64,000 nucleotides of DNA from Scytalidium lignicola. Lineage: Eukaryota > Ascomycota > Leotiomycetes. Below are positions 11,610 to 22,697 of this stretch, in pieces (the first letter of the stretch is position 1; each line of letters starts with the position of its first letter). The notes under the pieces were generated by a model, which was given only the letters and a program-made list of their open reading frames with translations, was not told where the DNA came from and made no database searches. The position numbers and the translations under genes are program-made. The DNA is taken from NCBI GenBank assembly GCA_002812745.2, contig NCSJ02000050.1, positions 62,001 through 126,000 on the forward strand, read 5' to 3'.

Positions 11610-12840
11610 TTTTGGAAGGCAGAGGCACTGCTGGGATGGCTTGAATGTGCTCAATCTATTCCTTTATGCTATCATGGTATATCACGGCTGTTAAGTACTC
11701 GAATGAAGCTATCGCCATTCATGAGCAAGACGGAGATGGCATGACGGTGGTATGCAGAAAGTGGTTCTACTTGCGTTTTCTGGCTCGATTGGGGCTCGAT
11801 GTGGTGGAGAAGCGCGCGCCACACGAGGATCGCAACAGGGGACGAATCACTCCATCTCAGCGACCGGTTCAGAGCGCTTTCGGCCGTTGCCAGGCGCGAG
11901 AAGGGCCTTCAGGGACAAAGTTAAGAAAAGCTTGTATTTGACGAGTTAATTACTCTACAGTGTACTTACGTACTTATGTACCATATCAGTTGCGGTAATT
12001 AGCAATCACAACAGTTTCTGTCATTGGCTAGACCCTCATGGTTCTTCTCATGGTCCTCATGATTGTCACGATGCCTCGTAAGACCACAGCGTCAAGCTTA
12101 CTCTCCAGTACAGTACTGTACTATATCATGATTTCCCGCTTTTCCTGGTAATTAAGTCCTTCAGGAATTGTGAAGATGCCAAGGAGCCCTCCCTTAATTT
12201 ACGGTAATACTTTGTTTAGGCTTGAGAATCGGAAAGAGGGTCCTGCAGATGACTCTCAGGCAGGATCTCAGAACAGGCAGTCTCTGACACCTCTTGCTTG
12301 TAGACAGTTGTAAGGTTGTAAGGCTTCCCAGCTGCCGTCGGGAAGGGTAAGTTTATCTTATTAGTAGATGAATAATCGAGGCTCAGACCTAACTTACACC
12401 TCTTGACCAGCTCTAGCAGCTCCCACGGCCAGGCACCCCTTCTCGTGATTCATCCCACCCCCAAAGACATGGCCGAATGACGCACTTGGGATAAGTCACA
12501 CAGCGAAAAGAAGGCAGCGCAATACAGTCATCTGAGTCGAATATATAATAGCAGCCAGTCCTCTGTACATCTGCCGTAGTCATCATAAAGAAATACGCGC
12601 CGGTCATCCATCTAGCGGCTTCTCTCATTGTTGCTGTGCTGTAATCACGTTTCCAGGCACAACTGCGACCGCCACATTCGATTCACCGCTTAGGCACCCC
12701 GCCTCGTCTCTTCTAGGCAGAGTACTCGCAACTTCGAACCTTCCCATTACAACTCCATAACCCTCGATCCTCTTAATCCTCTACCACTCCGTAACAACAC
12801 AACAAACCACAGAACAACCTCCATACAGCAACTAGCCATC
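11610..12840. promoter_or_regulatory. Bidirectional upstream region HEM13 / ATG8
   Basis: 1.23 kb between two divergent starts, long for this window. A perfect 16-base palindrome, AGTACAGTACTGTACT, lies at 12107-12122. The last 150 bases before ATG8 are CT/CA-rich (ctcatcctc-like, many ACAACA), which fits a 5' leader. Short open frames here show no protein features. Confidence 0.5.
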
Positions 12841-13419
12841 ATGCGATCCAAGTTTAAGGACGAGCACCCCTTCGAGAAGCGCAAGGCTGAGGCCGAGCGG
12901 ATAGTACGTTATCTCTCTCTACTTGCTCCTTCATCCGTCATCGTCATCCAGAACAACAGACATAGATTCGCAGATACTAACATCACCTTTCCCTGCAGCG
13001 TCAAAAGTACTCGGACCGCATCCCGGTCATCTGCGAGAAGGTCGAAAAATCCGATATTGCGACCATCGACAAGAAGAAGTACCTCGTTCCCGCAGATCTC
13101 ACCGTTGGCCAGTTCGTCTACGTCATCCGAAAGCGCATCAAGCTGTCCCCAGAGAAGGCCATCTTCATCTTCGTCGATGAGGTACTGCCACCTACTGCCG
13201 CGCTCATGAGCAGCATTTACGAGGAACACAAGGATGAGGATGGGTACGTGCCGCTTTCTCCTTGCTTATGTGATATTTCATAACATGTTTGAAATACTAC
13301 TACGAACCGGCCAGCCAGCCATGACAGAAAGCCATGAGAGCTAACCTGATATCTATTTCAGATTCTTATATATTTCCTACTCCGGCGAGAACACCTTTGG
13401 CAGCTTCGAGACGATTTAA
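12841..13419 (+). CDS. ATG8: Autophagy ubiquitin-like protein Atg8
   Basis: Ubiquitin-like modifier conjugated to phosphatidylethanolamine on autophagosomal membranes. Exons 12841-12903, 12999-13243 and 13362-13419 encode 121 residues. The opening [21 protein letters not shown], the middle [20 protein letters not shown] and [20 protein letters not shown], and the end [14 protein letters not shown] match the family almost residue for residue. Gly116 is followed by five residues (SFETI), the segment removed by the Atg4 protease to expose the conjugation glycine. Both introns use consensus sites (GTACGT...CTGCAG, GTACGT...TTTCAG). Very secure. Confidence 0.98.
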
Positions 13420-14597
13420 ATGCCCAGTCATCAAAATCATTCAATATACCGACATGCCTGATTCAACCGAAGCTCGTAAGAGCTTCCTCTTCTCACTGGT
13501 TACTTCACTAGATAATATATGGACTCTACCTTGATCCCACGATTTTTTGGCGTTATTTGGGAACATGGCGGCGATGAAGGTGGAATTCGCTTTGTTAACT
13601 TTATTGAACCCCGTGAATTCCGATCCTTTTACATGGCAGTTTTTTCCCTTTTAATTGGATTCTTTTCCTTGAGTGCAGTTACAAATGCAGTACAGGCAGC
13701 CGTCGGCTGAATGACTTGGAATCTTTTCCTAGCTCAGAGCTGGACCAGTTTTCAGACTCGCGATGATGAGCTGTGCTACGGCCTGCGTTTCTTGGCGAAG
13801 ATCGGGCTGATCTCTTTTTGCGAATCTCGTAGTTTCTGGAGAACAGACACAATAGGACGCTTTCTGCCAAAAACATATGTCTATGCTGATCTGTTAAGAA
13901 TACCATGTCCTGTCCTTCCTCCAGTGAATAACTTCAAATAAGTAAATCGTAGATATCTCTCGTCCCAGTTCTCTTCTACCTTGTTGGGCATGAATAGAGA
14001 ATTAAAAATTAAGCAATATGTTTTACCACTCAACACTAATCTATTTTCCAAGTATACTGTTGTATATGAGAGAACATGTTTGGTGCCCATTTGTAATCCC
14101 CTAGCCAAGTCCTTCCTCTCAATCCGGACGAAGGGCCATCACTGTCTAGATTATTGCACTATAATCCACGCCTACCCAACACCAAAGCTATCAAGTACGA
14201 GCAGAGATATCCCCAATTATATCCCAACCACAAAGTTACATCTTCTCGCGCTATTGCCGGCCATGCTAGCCAGAGATCAATTTTCTCTTGAAATCGTGTA
14301 ATCAGTGATAGATAGCCAGGAACAATAGGCTCCAGATGCATAGTGCAGATTCAGACGTTGTTCAAGTAAAGCGTGTTTCTCAAATGAGCGCACTTCTCTT
14401 TGGTAGGTTGCCGCCGTGTCTCTCTCTGCCTACGTCTGCCTCAGAATGGAGACTTCTTATATACCAGATAACAATGACTCCGTATAACGATGCGAGTTGA
14501 AATCTCCTTGTCTTCGCGATAGTCTAAGACAACTAATTTTCAAGGTAGGATAATGGAGCTTCGAACCAGCCTCCTCAACCGCATTTCGGGACCTTAA
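13420..14597. other. Intergenic, convergent ATG8 / NCE101
   Basis: 1.18 kb downstream of ATG8 and of NCE101. Only short unrelated open frames on either strand. It should contain both 3' untranslated regions; nothing else is recognisable. Confidence 0.5.
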
Positions 14598-14881
14598 TTA
14601 GAGTTTATGCGCAAGAGGGTCATTTGCTCGCGGGAACCCAAGTCTCCTAAATGCAAGGAGAAAATAAACCATAAGCCCTACCAATTCCCATCTCGTTGAT
14701 CTAGAGAACGCGGGTTCAATAAATTAAGCACATACCTAAATCCGGCGTCAATTGTCTCCTTCGTGGTATGCCCGAGCTCCTTCTCCTCTCTATTGACTCG
14801 CGTCCCGGCGGCGGATAAACCGATGAATAACGCAAAAATTGGGTCTCCGATTTTAGAGATGAGGTATTTTGGTGCAGGCAT
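14598..14881 (-). CDS. NCE101: Non-classical export protein Nce101 homologue
   Basis: Tiny protein of 64 residues in two exons, 14736-14881 and 14598-14646 (intron GTATGT...TTTAG). It reads MPAPKYLISKIGDPIFALFI then GLSAAGTRVNREEKELGHTT and KETIDAGFRRLGF. The single hydrophobic segment (DPIFALFIGLSAAGTR) followed by basic, charged residues is the Nce101 pattern; the yeast protein is implicated in secretion of leaderless proteins, with little mechanism known. The start at 14881 is chosen because it begins the conserved part; the frame is open further upstream without conserved character. The C-terminal 12 residues after LGF (PRANDPLAHKL) look less conserved. Confidence 0.85.
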
Positions 14882-15240
14882 TTTTGTTACTTGTGTCGAT
14901 TGATCTTGTTGAGTGGTATAAAGAGGGTGAATGTGTGGGCTTTGCGTTATGGAGTCTCGAATTTGCTTTAGAGCTTTGGAAGACACGAAGGAAGGGACGT
15001 GCAGGGGTTCGGCGCGGAGCGGGGCGAGTGGTGCACCCATCACACGACAGATATCGCCTCTAAGTTATTTTCTGAAGGGGAAAACATTATTCGGAGTCGA
15101 GAAGTGATGCCTTCTATGGTCTATATACACTAAGCTTACAAACATAAATTTCAAAATACATCGATTACAAGGCACCAAAACTCCGTTCCCAAGATTCTCT
15201 CCTTTTTTTGTCCCCCCGGAAACCGAGTATTACAGCGAAT
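14882..15240. promoter_or_regulatory. NCE101 promoter and GGC1 3' flank
   Basis: 359 bases upstream of NCE101 and downstream of GGC1, both on the minus strand. CT-rich on the coding strand near NCE101. No distinct element seen. Confidence 0.4.
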
Positions 15241-16549
15241 CTATTTTGAGAGTGCATTATCGAACGCTGGGATCAGGGTCTGTGCTAGCCAGAATGAGAA
15301 TACTAACTTTGGTCCGGTCATGAGAAGCTACATGATTGTTAGTGATGAAGTGTAATACCAGCTGTGCATGTACATACCTTTGGAACCAAGCCCTTAAAGA
15401 AACTAGTAATACCCTCATTCTTCATCATGCTACCGACAATCCTGAATCCACTTTCTGGGTTTTCGAAGTTTCTGTTCTGAATTCGAGTCTTGATGACATC
15501 TAAAGGAGCGGAGACAATGAGAGATGCGGAGGCACCAGCGATTGAAGCCACAAAGTTCTGCGTCCAGGTAGCCTTGTTGTAATCTGAGAGACCGTAAAGA
15601 TAACCTTTAGTGAAAGCCGATCCACCGAAGAGCTATATGGGAGGTTAGCTTTTATTTCTTCATCACATCCAGTCTGTGGAAACTAACAGCAAAAGATCCA
15701 GGGGCATTTCTAGCGGCGGTCCAACCCCAACCTCTGTATAGGCCAAAGCCCTCATCCTTTACAATTCGGAAAACACCTCGTCCTCGGAAAGCTTCTGGGT
15801 TTGTCTGTCGCTTGATTTTTAGGACGTCAAGAGGTAAAAGAACGATTTCTCCAATGCCGATAAGACTATGCGGTGTAAGATACATAGCCACCAATTGGAA
15901 TGAGAAGAACAAACCTTCCTGCAAATGAATGCATCATAGCCTTTCCGGTCTTTGCACCGAAAGTTTGGTCAAATTCTGTTCCGTAGTTCTTTGCAAGGTA
16001 ATCCCGAACGAAGGGTTGGCCTCCATACTTGTATACTCGTTGTAAGACCTAAAGTAGAGCCTATGAGATACAAATAGTCTTAATAAGAGTATATCGGTAT
16101 ATGACGGACCTTGTATCCTGCAGCATATCCAAGACCAGGAAATAACGAGAAGAACTTCGTCCCCGCGGGAGCTGCTGCTTTATCCTTGAAGATAACCTGA
16201 TTTAATTGTGATACGGATGCAATCTGTAATATCAATTAGAATATTGTCCCTAACTCATGCATGTTAATTATCTTACTCTTCCTTGGTTACTCATTAACCG
16301 CTTCGCAATGGTATCGACCTGTCAATGGATCAGTATGACTCTTCTCGGATAGGACAAGAAATAAACCAACAGGATGAAAGACAGCTAATTCCGCAATACC
16401 AGCAGATCCTATAAAAAGATCAGAATGCAACCAGATACTATACAATGAAACAATTGGGGTTGTAAAATACCGGAACCAAGTAAACGTGCCACTGTCGATT
16501 CCTTCTTGAAGTCCTTTGCGGAGCCGCTCACCGCGACCGGAGGAGACAT
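15241..16549 (-). CDS. GGC1: Mitochondrial GTP/GDP carrier
   Basis: Inner-membrane carrier that imports GTP and exports GDP, linked to mitochondrial iron homeostasis in yeast. Eight exons (16471-16549, 16371-16408, 16277-16318, 16110-16223, 15915-16048, 15688-15865, 15378-15632, 15241-15327) sum to 308 residues, the most intron-rich gene here for its size. Carrier signatures appear three times: FHPVDTIAKRLMSNQ, LPLDVLKIKRQTNPEAF and APLDVIKTRIQNRNFENPES. The match to yeast Ggc1 is very strong over SLIGIGEIVLLPLDV and GWGWTAARNAPGSFALFGG, ending PAFDNALSK. All introns are 49-62 bases with consensus borders. Confidence 0.96.
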
Positions 16550-17163
16550 CTTGTTGGAGATAAATAGGATTTAAAATTCTCTGACGATATTTATCTGACT
16601 CGCGGATACAGTTGCAAGACTCCGGAGAGAATTGAAGGACTATAGGGCTGGTTAGGAGTTGAAGAGAACGACTTCTAGAAATTCAATTCCAAAATTTCGA
16701 TTGCGCCGGTCAGTACTTCAAATAATGGGTGGGTCCGAGCTTCTCCTCTAAGGTCCCGTACGATTTTGCAAGGGTCCTCCCTAGAGCATAAATTTCGCTA
16801 GTGTTGAGCTCGATCTCACCGTCAAAGTGTTTCCATTTCTGTTTACAATTTCTTCATTCGGAGTTCATTAAGTGTTGTCTTTCATGATAAGAGTGAATTT
16901 TCCTAGGAATTTGTATCCCGTAGGTTCCAGTAACCTGTACAAATTACGTTCATTCAATTCCCTTTTTATAAAACCTGTCTTGTGACCACTATGGACCTTT
17001 ACCCTAAGTCTGGTATGAATGTGATGATACAAATGGTCAGATCTCAGACTCGAGAACCAGCAGTTGTAACATATAACGCCAACCTAAATGCAGCATAGCT
17101 AACGCCAATTCAATGCAACATGTCCAATATAGACGACATCTAGCTCCCAAGCCAGACCCTTTT
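16550..17163. promoter_or_regulatory. GGC1 promoter and RPC82 3' flank
   Basis: About 610 bases upstream of GGC1 and downstream of RPC82, both on the minus strand. No open frame with coding character and no repeat. Probably GGC1 5' control sequence plus the RPC82 3' end. Confidence 0.4.
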
Positions 17164-19453
17164 TTAGTAATCCTGGAATATGCCAATTAATTCATCAAGT
17201 TTCCCAACTTGTGCTAGCAGCAACTCTTCCTTCGCTCTCAGCTTCCTCAGCTCTTTTAGTTGTACACCAGTCAAGGTTCCTTCCTCGTGACCTCTCACGT
17301 CTGTCCTCTCAGCCAAGGATTGGATCTGATCAGATTTACTCTTCTCGACCTGTATCCGCTGGAACAGTCTAGACATTGTCTTGTAAAATTTTTCTAGTAT
17401 CACAGAGTGAACTCGATCGGTATCGAAGTACCAGAGAAAGAGGGTGCGAGCAGGAGTGCGATTGTTGTCTCTCGGGACCTCCTGGATATCCACTACACCT
17501 GCCATCTGCATTTCCACCAACTTTGTCCGAACATCTTTCTGTTTCATCAAAGCAAGAGCTGGAAAATGCTTTTCGTCAAGCTTTCCTCTTTTCCTCAAGA
17601 TACGGGCGAGACGATGGCCGGTCCTACCAAAACTTTCGAGGAGAATGGTGTCAAGTTCGATCTCTTTCAGATATTCTACTAGAGGCTGGAAATCGACAGT
17701 CCATTCACCTTCACCTCGACTCCCACACTTGCGTATAAACCTATGGCTATCACCAGCCAGAAGCATCAGATGATTCCTTAATTGCATGACCTTATTTTGT
17801 CGGTCTTGGGCCATCCCAGCTCCTGGCCTATCTTGAAATGTGACTTTTCCGCGCTTAGAAGATTTTGATGTGAGCACTTTCGTAGATGTATCATCTGTTT
17901 GGCTATCTGAGTCATCATCAATGCCATTTTCGTGTTGGTTTCGGTCAACATGGCCATCCTCAGATTCATCTTCATCTGAGCTTGCGCCACTCTCAGCTTC
18001 AGCTTCAAAGCGACTGCGTTTTCTTTTGCCATTTAGAGTCTTTTCGAACCCTTCTTTGTCAACCATATCCTCCGCTGCTTTACCAATACCGCAGCCGAGA
18101 TTGATTGTTTTGCTAATTGCAAGTGCTAGCTCCATTGTGGTGATAGTGGGGCCATCAGGGGCTTCGGAGATATCTTCGATATCAGGATTTGGCTTACATC
18201 TTGGAATCTTCTCCTCTAGGAGTCTAAGAAGTTCTGCATAAACATAAGATGTGGTCTCACCAATCCTATCGCTTACAAGCTCAGTAAGTCTTTGGTTGCG
18301 TAGTGTGACCGTAAACTTTTCATAGCTAACGCGTAAAATCAAGTTCCGCTTTATAATGTCAGCCTGCATCTTGTGGGCTCTAAATCCTTGAAAGACTTAC
18401 GTCAAGACTGATACCATTATCTTCATAGGTATGATGACCATTAACAGATTCAATACCATTTGAGAGTCTTCTTCGTTTACTAGTTCCATTCACCCCGTTT
18501 GATTCAAAATTCGATGCCCTCTTATTTCCTGTCGGCTTCCAATTCTTTCTTTCAGCCATCAAAGCCTGCAACCGAAATTGAACCTTCTGCTTTAGCTCCT
18601 CCTTTTGCTTGGTTCCTTTTGGGCCGCCACTGAAATAATGTTGGAGTATTTCCCGTTCAACTTTTCTGTACGTATCTGAAGGAGTCATAAACATGTCTGG
18701 GACAACAGGTTCGAGAAAGCCAGCCTCTAGCAACTCATATAATATCGCATCTAGTTGACCAGCAGATTTTATGAGAGTGTCGTGGGACCCATTAGTCTGA
18801 GCGTTAGAATTGGATCCATTGGTGCCGTTTGGCTCATCACTATTATCATTCACATATTTCCGAGCGGAAACATATGCGTCCGCGAGATCAGAAACTTTGA
18901 TGTGGCCGAGACGCAAAACATTTTGCACCACATACTCTGCCGCTGCCCCATATCTAGATTCTACTATCTCCAGTATCTTTCCAGATCGAACTAAATTATA
19001 CGCCGCACTCTGGTTTGCCTCATAATATGTTGCATTAACGTCTTCGTCGAAATGATGGTAGACAAGGTTTTGTTGGATCAGGACCGCCAAACCATGCCTC
19101 AACTGGCGGGGAGAGAGTCGGGAATATTGTGTAAGCATTGGAATAGAAAGTCTTCCTCGACGAAGTAGCACAGCAAATATTCGCTATATAAAGTCAGTTT
19201 TGTCTTTGCGCAACGCCTGATGGCGTAGAAAGCCATAAATTGAAAGTTGTCACCAGAAACAACTGCAATAGCTAAATCAAGATATTATACGTACGGAGGT
19301 TAATTCGCCATAAGTCTCGTCGACCAAAAGAGCGCATAGCTCTACTGCATACGTCGACTACGTTTGAGTCAGTTTTCGTGCCTTTGGATGGGAAAGCTTA
19401 GACGGAAAGAAAAGTAAATAGTCGTTGCTAGAAAATGCACATACTTGAGACAT
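17164..19453 (-). CDS. RPC82: RNA polymerase III subunit C82 (Rpc3)
   Basis: Winged-helix subunit of the Pol III initiation trimer C82/C34/C31. Exons 19445-19453 (only MSQ), 19295-19357, 18401-19183 and 17164-18363 give 684 residues. The N-terminus MSQSTYAVELCALLVDETYG and RIFAVLLRRGRLSIPMLTQY form the first winged helix. The middle holds low-complexity Asn/Ser and acidic linkers (GASSDEDESEDG). The C-terminal half has YEKFTVTLRNQRL, IGETTSYVYAELLRLLEEKI and QVGKLDELIGIF, as in the family. The third intron is the weak point: GTAAGT at 18400 and the first phase-compatible AG after it imply only 37 bases. The first two introns are normal. Confidence 0.92.
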
Positions 19454-19784
19454 TTTGTCGCTGCTAGAGACTATCTCAAGATCTCTAGAGCTGCTACAAA
19501 TACTACCGAGCCTTCATTGAAAATTATGAAAAGTGAAGCGGTCGCAATGCTCTTGAACAATCATTGCAACTTTAACGTGGGGTCAAAGTGAAGAGCATAT
19601 TTTAGCAAGGCTTCCTCGCTTTTCAGGCCGTAAATGAAAATGGTGCGGTTGGCGATGCGACGCTAGTCCCTGGACCAATCGTTACAGCTGCAATCCCGAA
19701 ATCTTCCCAGAAGTTCAATTGAACTGAGAATCATCTATATTCACTCATTCAACCACCGTGTTACCTTCGAGGCCACTCGGAACA
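19454..19784. promoter_or_regulatory. Bidirectional promoter RPC82 / QCR2
   Basis: 331 bases between divergent start codons of RPC82 and QCR2. It should drive both. No canonical TATA box or palindromic element stands out by eye. Confidence 0.55.
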
Positions 19785-21345
19785 ATGATCTCACGATCGG
19801 CAATTCGAAGAAACACGCAGCTTGTCTCGCGTCGGCAATGCTGTGCTCAACCTGTGACTCGTCGCGGACTTGCTGCTGTTGCTTCCGGATCAACGTCGTT
19901 CTCTTACGACTCTGCAGATGTCAATGGTGTGAAAGTAGCCAGTAGAGATGTTGCTGGACCGACTACGAAGCTTGCTGTGATTGCTAAAGCTGGTACCAGA
20001 TATCAAACCCTTCCAGGTCTGGCAGCTGGACTTGAGCATTTCGCATTCAAGGTACATCACCTCCGCTCGCACCCGACTCCAATGCTATGGGCTGACGACT
20101 AACCTTAATCTCAGAACACAAATAAAAGATCTGCCCTTCGGATTACCAGGGAGTCTGAGCTTCTTGGTAGTCAATTGCTTGCATATCATACAAGAGAGTC
20201 AGTCATTATCGAGGCCAAGTTCCTTCGGGAAGATTTGCTATATTTCACCGAACTTCTAGGCGAAGTCATCTCTCAAACAAAGTATACTAGTACGTTCATA
20301 TACCATAGGGTTGTGATGCAGTAGTAGCTAATTATGAACTAAGCACACGAGCATCACGAAGAAATCGAGCCGCTTATGCATTTGATTGAAAAGCAGCAAC
20401 AAGCAGATGTAGCCGGCCTTGCACTGAACTCAGCACATGGAATTGCATTCCACAGAGGCCTTGGTACTCCTCTATACCCAACCTCTTCTACTCCGGTGTC
20501 ACAGTACATGACCCCAGAGACTATTAAAGAATATGCGTCTGCTGCATATACTAAGCCTAACATTGCTGTCGTAGCCAATGGTGCAAGCCAAGCGGAGTTG
20601 GCTAAATGGGTTGGAGAATTCTTTTCTGAAGTCCCCAGCACCTCGTCTACAACACTCTCTAGTGAAGCTTCCAAGTACTACGGTGGTGAGGAGCGCATTT
20701 CTCATGCCTCTGGGAATTCTCTAGTCATTGCATTCCCTGGCTCTAGCTCCTTTACCGCTGGAGGATCATACAAGCCTGAAATAGCAGTTCTTGCTGCATT
20801 ACTTGGTGGACAATCAACCATCAAATGGTCTCCGGGCTTCTCATTACTGTCGAAGGCCATATCCAGTCACCCGGGTGCTAGCGTTTCCACCACACATTTC
20901 GCCTACTCGGATGCTGGTCTCCTAACAGTTCAATTCTCTGGATCTGCAAAGAGTATCAAGGGTGCAGCCACTGAGGCGATCAATATTCTAAAGTCTGTTT
21001 CAGACGGTTCAATTAGCAAGGATGATTTCGCTAAGGCCGTTGCCCTCGCCAAATATCGTGCGTTAGAGGAAGGCCAGAACATTGAGGCTGGCTTGATTTC
21101 CACTGGAGCTGGACTTGTTCATGGGGGTAGACCCTTCCAGATCGACGAAGTGGCCAAGAGCGTGGAGTCAGTTAACATCGATCAGCTGAAATCAGTAAGC
21201 AGTCATACTTTCCTTTTATTACCAATCATATAGCTAACAATCTCTATAGGCAGCAAAGACTCTTCTCCAAGGCAAAGCAACTGTTTCGGCTGTTGGAGAT
21301 CTTTTTGTACTTCCATACGCAGAGGAGCTTGGTCTTGCGGTATAA
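19785..21345 (+). CDS. QCR2: Ubiquinol-cytochrome c reductase core protein 2
   Basis: Structural core subunit of respiratory complex III on the matrix side of the inner membrane. Exons 19785-20051, 20115-20289, 20344-21194 and 21250-21345 encode 462 residues. It starts with an Arg/Ser-rich presequence (MISRSAIRRNTQLVSRRQ). The M16 peptidase-like fold is visible in KLAVIAKAGTRYQTLPGLA and GLEHFAFKNTNKRSALRITR, where the zinc motif HxxEH is missing, as expected for core 2. The second half shows ALLGGQSTIKWSPGFSLLSK and ends GKATVSAVGDLFVLPYAEEL. An ATG 27 bases upstream (19758) is in frame, but the inner one gives the better presequence. Confidence 0.95.
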
Positions 21346-21708
21346 AAAATACCTTTATTTTGGAGCGTTGAGTCGGATGTATCAACAAGTCTTAGAGTGT
21401 ACTGTAAATGAGATATTTATCCTCTGTACATCTTGCAACTTTTTTAAATTGATAAACCATACCGAATTGTAAAAGTGTCCCGACGGAACACTACTTTCAA
21501 CACATTTGATACTAGGTTACTCCGTACCTTATGTACAAAAGTCTTGCAAGGTGGTGCCGAATCTGATTCGCAACCACGTGATACCATTCGCGTAGTCGGA
21601 GGCCGGCTTGGCGAATTTCTATTATGCTAGATTCTAATCCGACGGCTTCTTCAAGCACTCCAGATCGAGATCAGTGAAATTCACCTTCAACTTATCAAAT
21701 CATTCACA
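21346..21708. promoter_or_regulatory. QCR2 3' flank and ATP15 promoter with CACGTG element
   Basis: 363 bases. CACGTGAT lies at 21575-21582, about 134 bases before the ATP15 start. The first part should carry the QCR2 3' end. Confidence 0.5.
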
Positions 21709-22073
21709 ATGACTTTCGCGTGGAAAGCTTCAGGTATTACGTGAGTCTCCAAAACTCGATAAGCTCCAATTGGGCTGGAGGCACCACCCATTTAATCCCT
21801 TTACTGACCACTTCCCCGATAGCTACAACAAATACCTATCCATCGCAGCTCGAGTTGTACGACGAAGCTTGAAAGAAGATCAGCGATTGATTGCTGAGAA
21901 AAGAGGAGAGACGGATTTGCGGTTCGCACGCTGGGCTGTGAGTGTTTCTTGAGCTCCATGACATTCATAGACAAGCTCTGACAGACAACTTGATACAGGA
22001 TGGCAAGCAAGGCGATTTCAAGCACGTTGCAGATGCAAATGCTGCTGCTGCTACGGAAGGTTCTCAGCAATGA
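21709..22073 (+). CDS. ATP15: ATP synthase F1 epsilon subunit
   Basis: Small central-stalk subunit of mitochondrial ATP synthase. Three exons (21709-21740, 21823-21937, 21999-22073) encode 73 residues: MTFAWKASGITYNKYLSIAA then RVVRRSLKEDQRL and RFARWADGKQGDFKHV. The pattern W-x-A-G-x-(T/S)-Y-x-x-Y and the RSLKE segment are characteristic of eukaryotic epsilon. Introns are consensus (GTGAGT...GATAG and GTGAGT...ACAG). It sits 0.36 kb downstream of QCR2 on the same strand, so two respiratory-chain genes are neighbours, though each has its own promoter space. The Ala-rich tail (ANAAAATEGSQQ) is poorly conserved. Confidence 0.94.
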
Positions 22074-22697
22074 TAGATACGGCAATCTCACCACAATAGA
22101 GGGATGGTAGCGTTGGAGGACTAGACGGATCTGGTGGAATGATTGAGTAGTCAGACATTTGGCTTGTATATTTGTATCAATCAAGAGTTCAGGGTCAGAT
22201 TTTCGACCAAGCAGCCTTCACTGTTAACTCACAGCATGTGACATGTCTGGATAGTGAGACACTCACAAAGCACCAAATTGCATCAGAGTGCTATTAAATC
22301 TCCACGTACTTAGAAAGCTGGGTTCAGCCAAATTATGCTCTTCTTACCCGCTACATAACTGCTAATTCTAGCCCAACTCCAACCGACTAGAATTTACCGT
22401 GTTATATAGCTTAAGCCTTTATTCCGGATATTCCATCTGACTAGGGGATTGGGAAAGACTGTTTTTAATGTTTGGATTGTGTAACAGTGCTCATGTATTA
22501 CTAAAACCCAGTCAATCAATCTTCAATTCGACAATCTATATGGTTGTGGTTTCTTGAATTATAGTTTCAGTTGCACTGGTGAAATAAACTTTAATAGCAG
22601 CGAAGCGAATTTTGTTTGGAACCTCGCATTGGTTGTCCAACAAGCACCAACCAAACTCGATTCCTCGTTCAGAGTGAACGAGTTAGAGCTAATAATC
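22074..22697. promoter_or_regulatory. ATP15 3' flank and MAK10 promoter
   Basis: About 620 bases between two plus-strand genes. An open frame runs from 22554 into the proposed MAK10 first exon, so the true MAK10 start could lie a little upstream. Nothing else seen. Confidence 0.4.

Noticed and set aside
12413..12628. Minus-strand frame in the HEM13/ATG8 gap
   Set aside because: Short, no homology that I recognise, and located in a promoter region.
14540..14580. GGTTCGAA on the minus strand as a possible tRNA T loop
   Set aside because: Flanking five-base arms are not complementary and no D arm is present.
17840..18241. Ser-rich plus-strand frame opposite RPC82
   Set aside because: Mirror of the acidic linker of RPC82; composition explains it.
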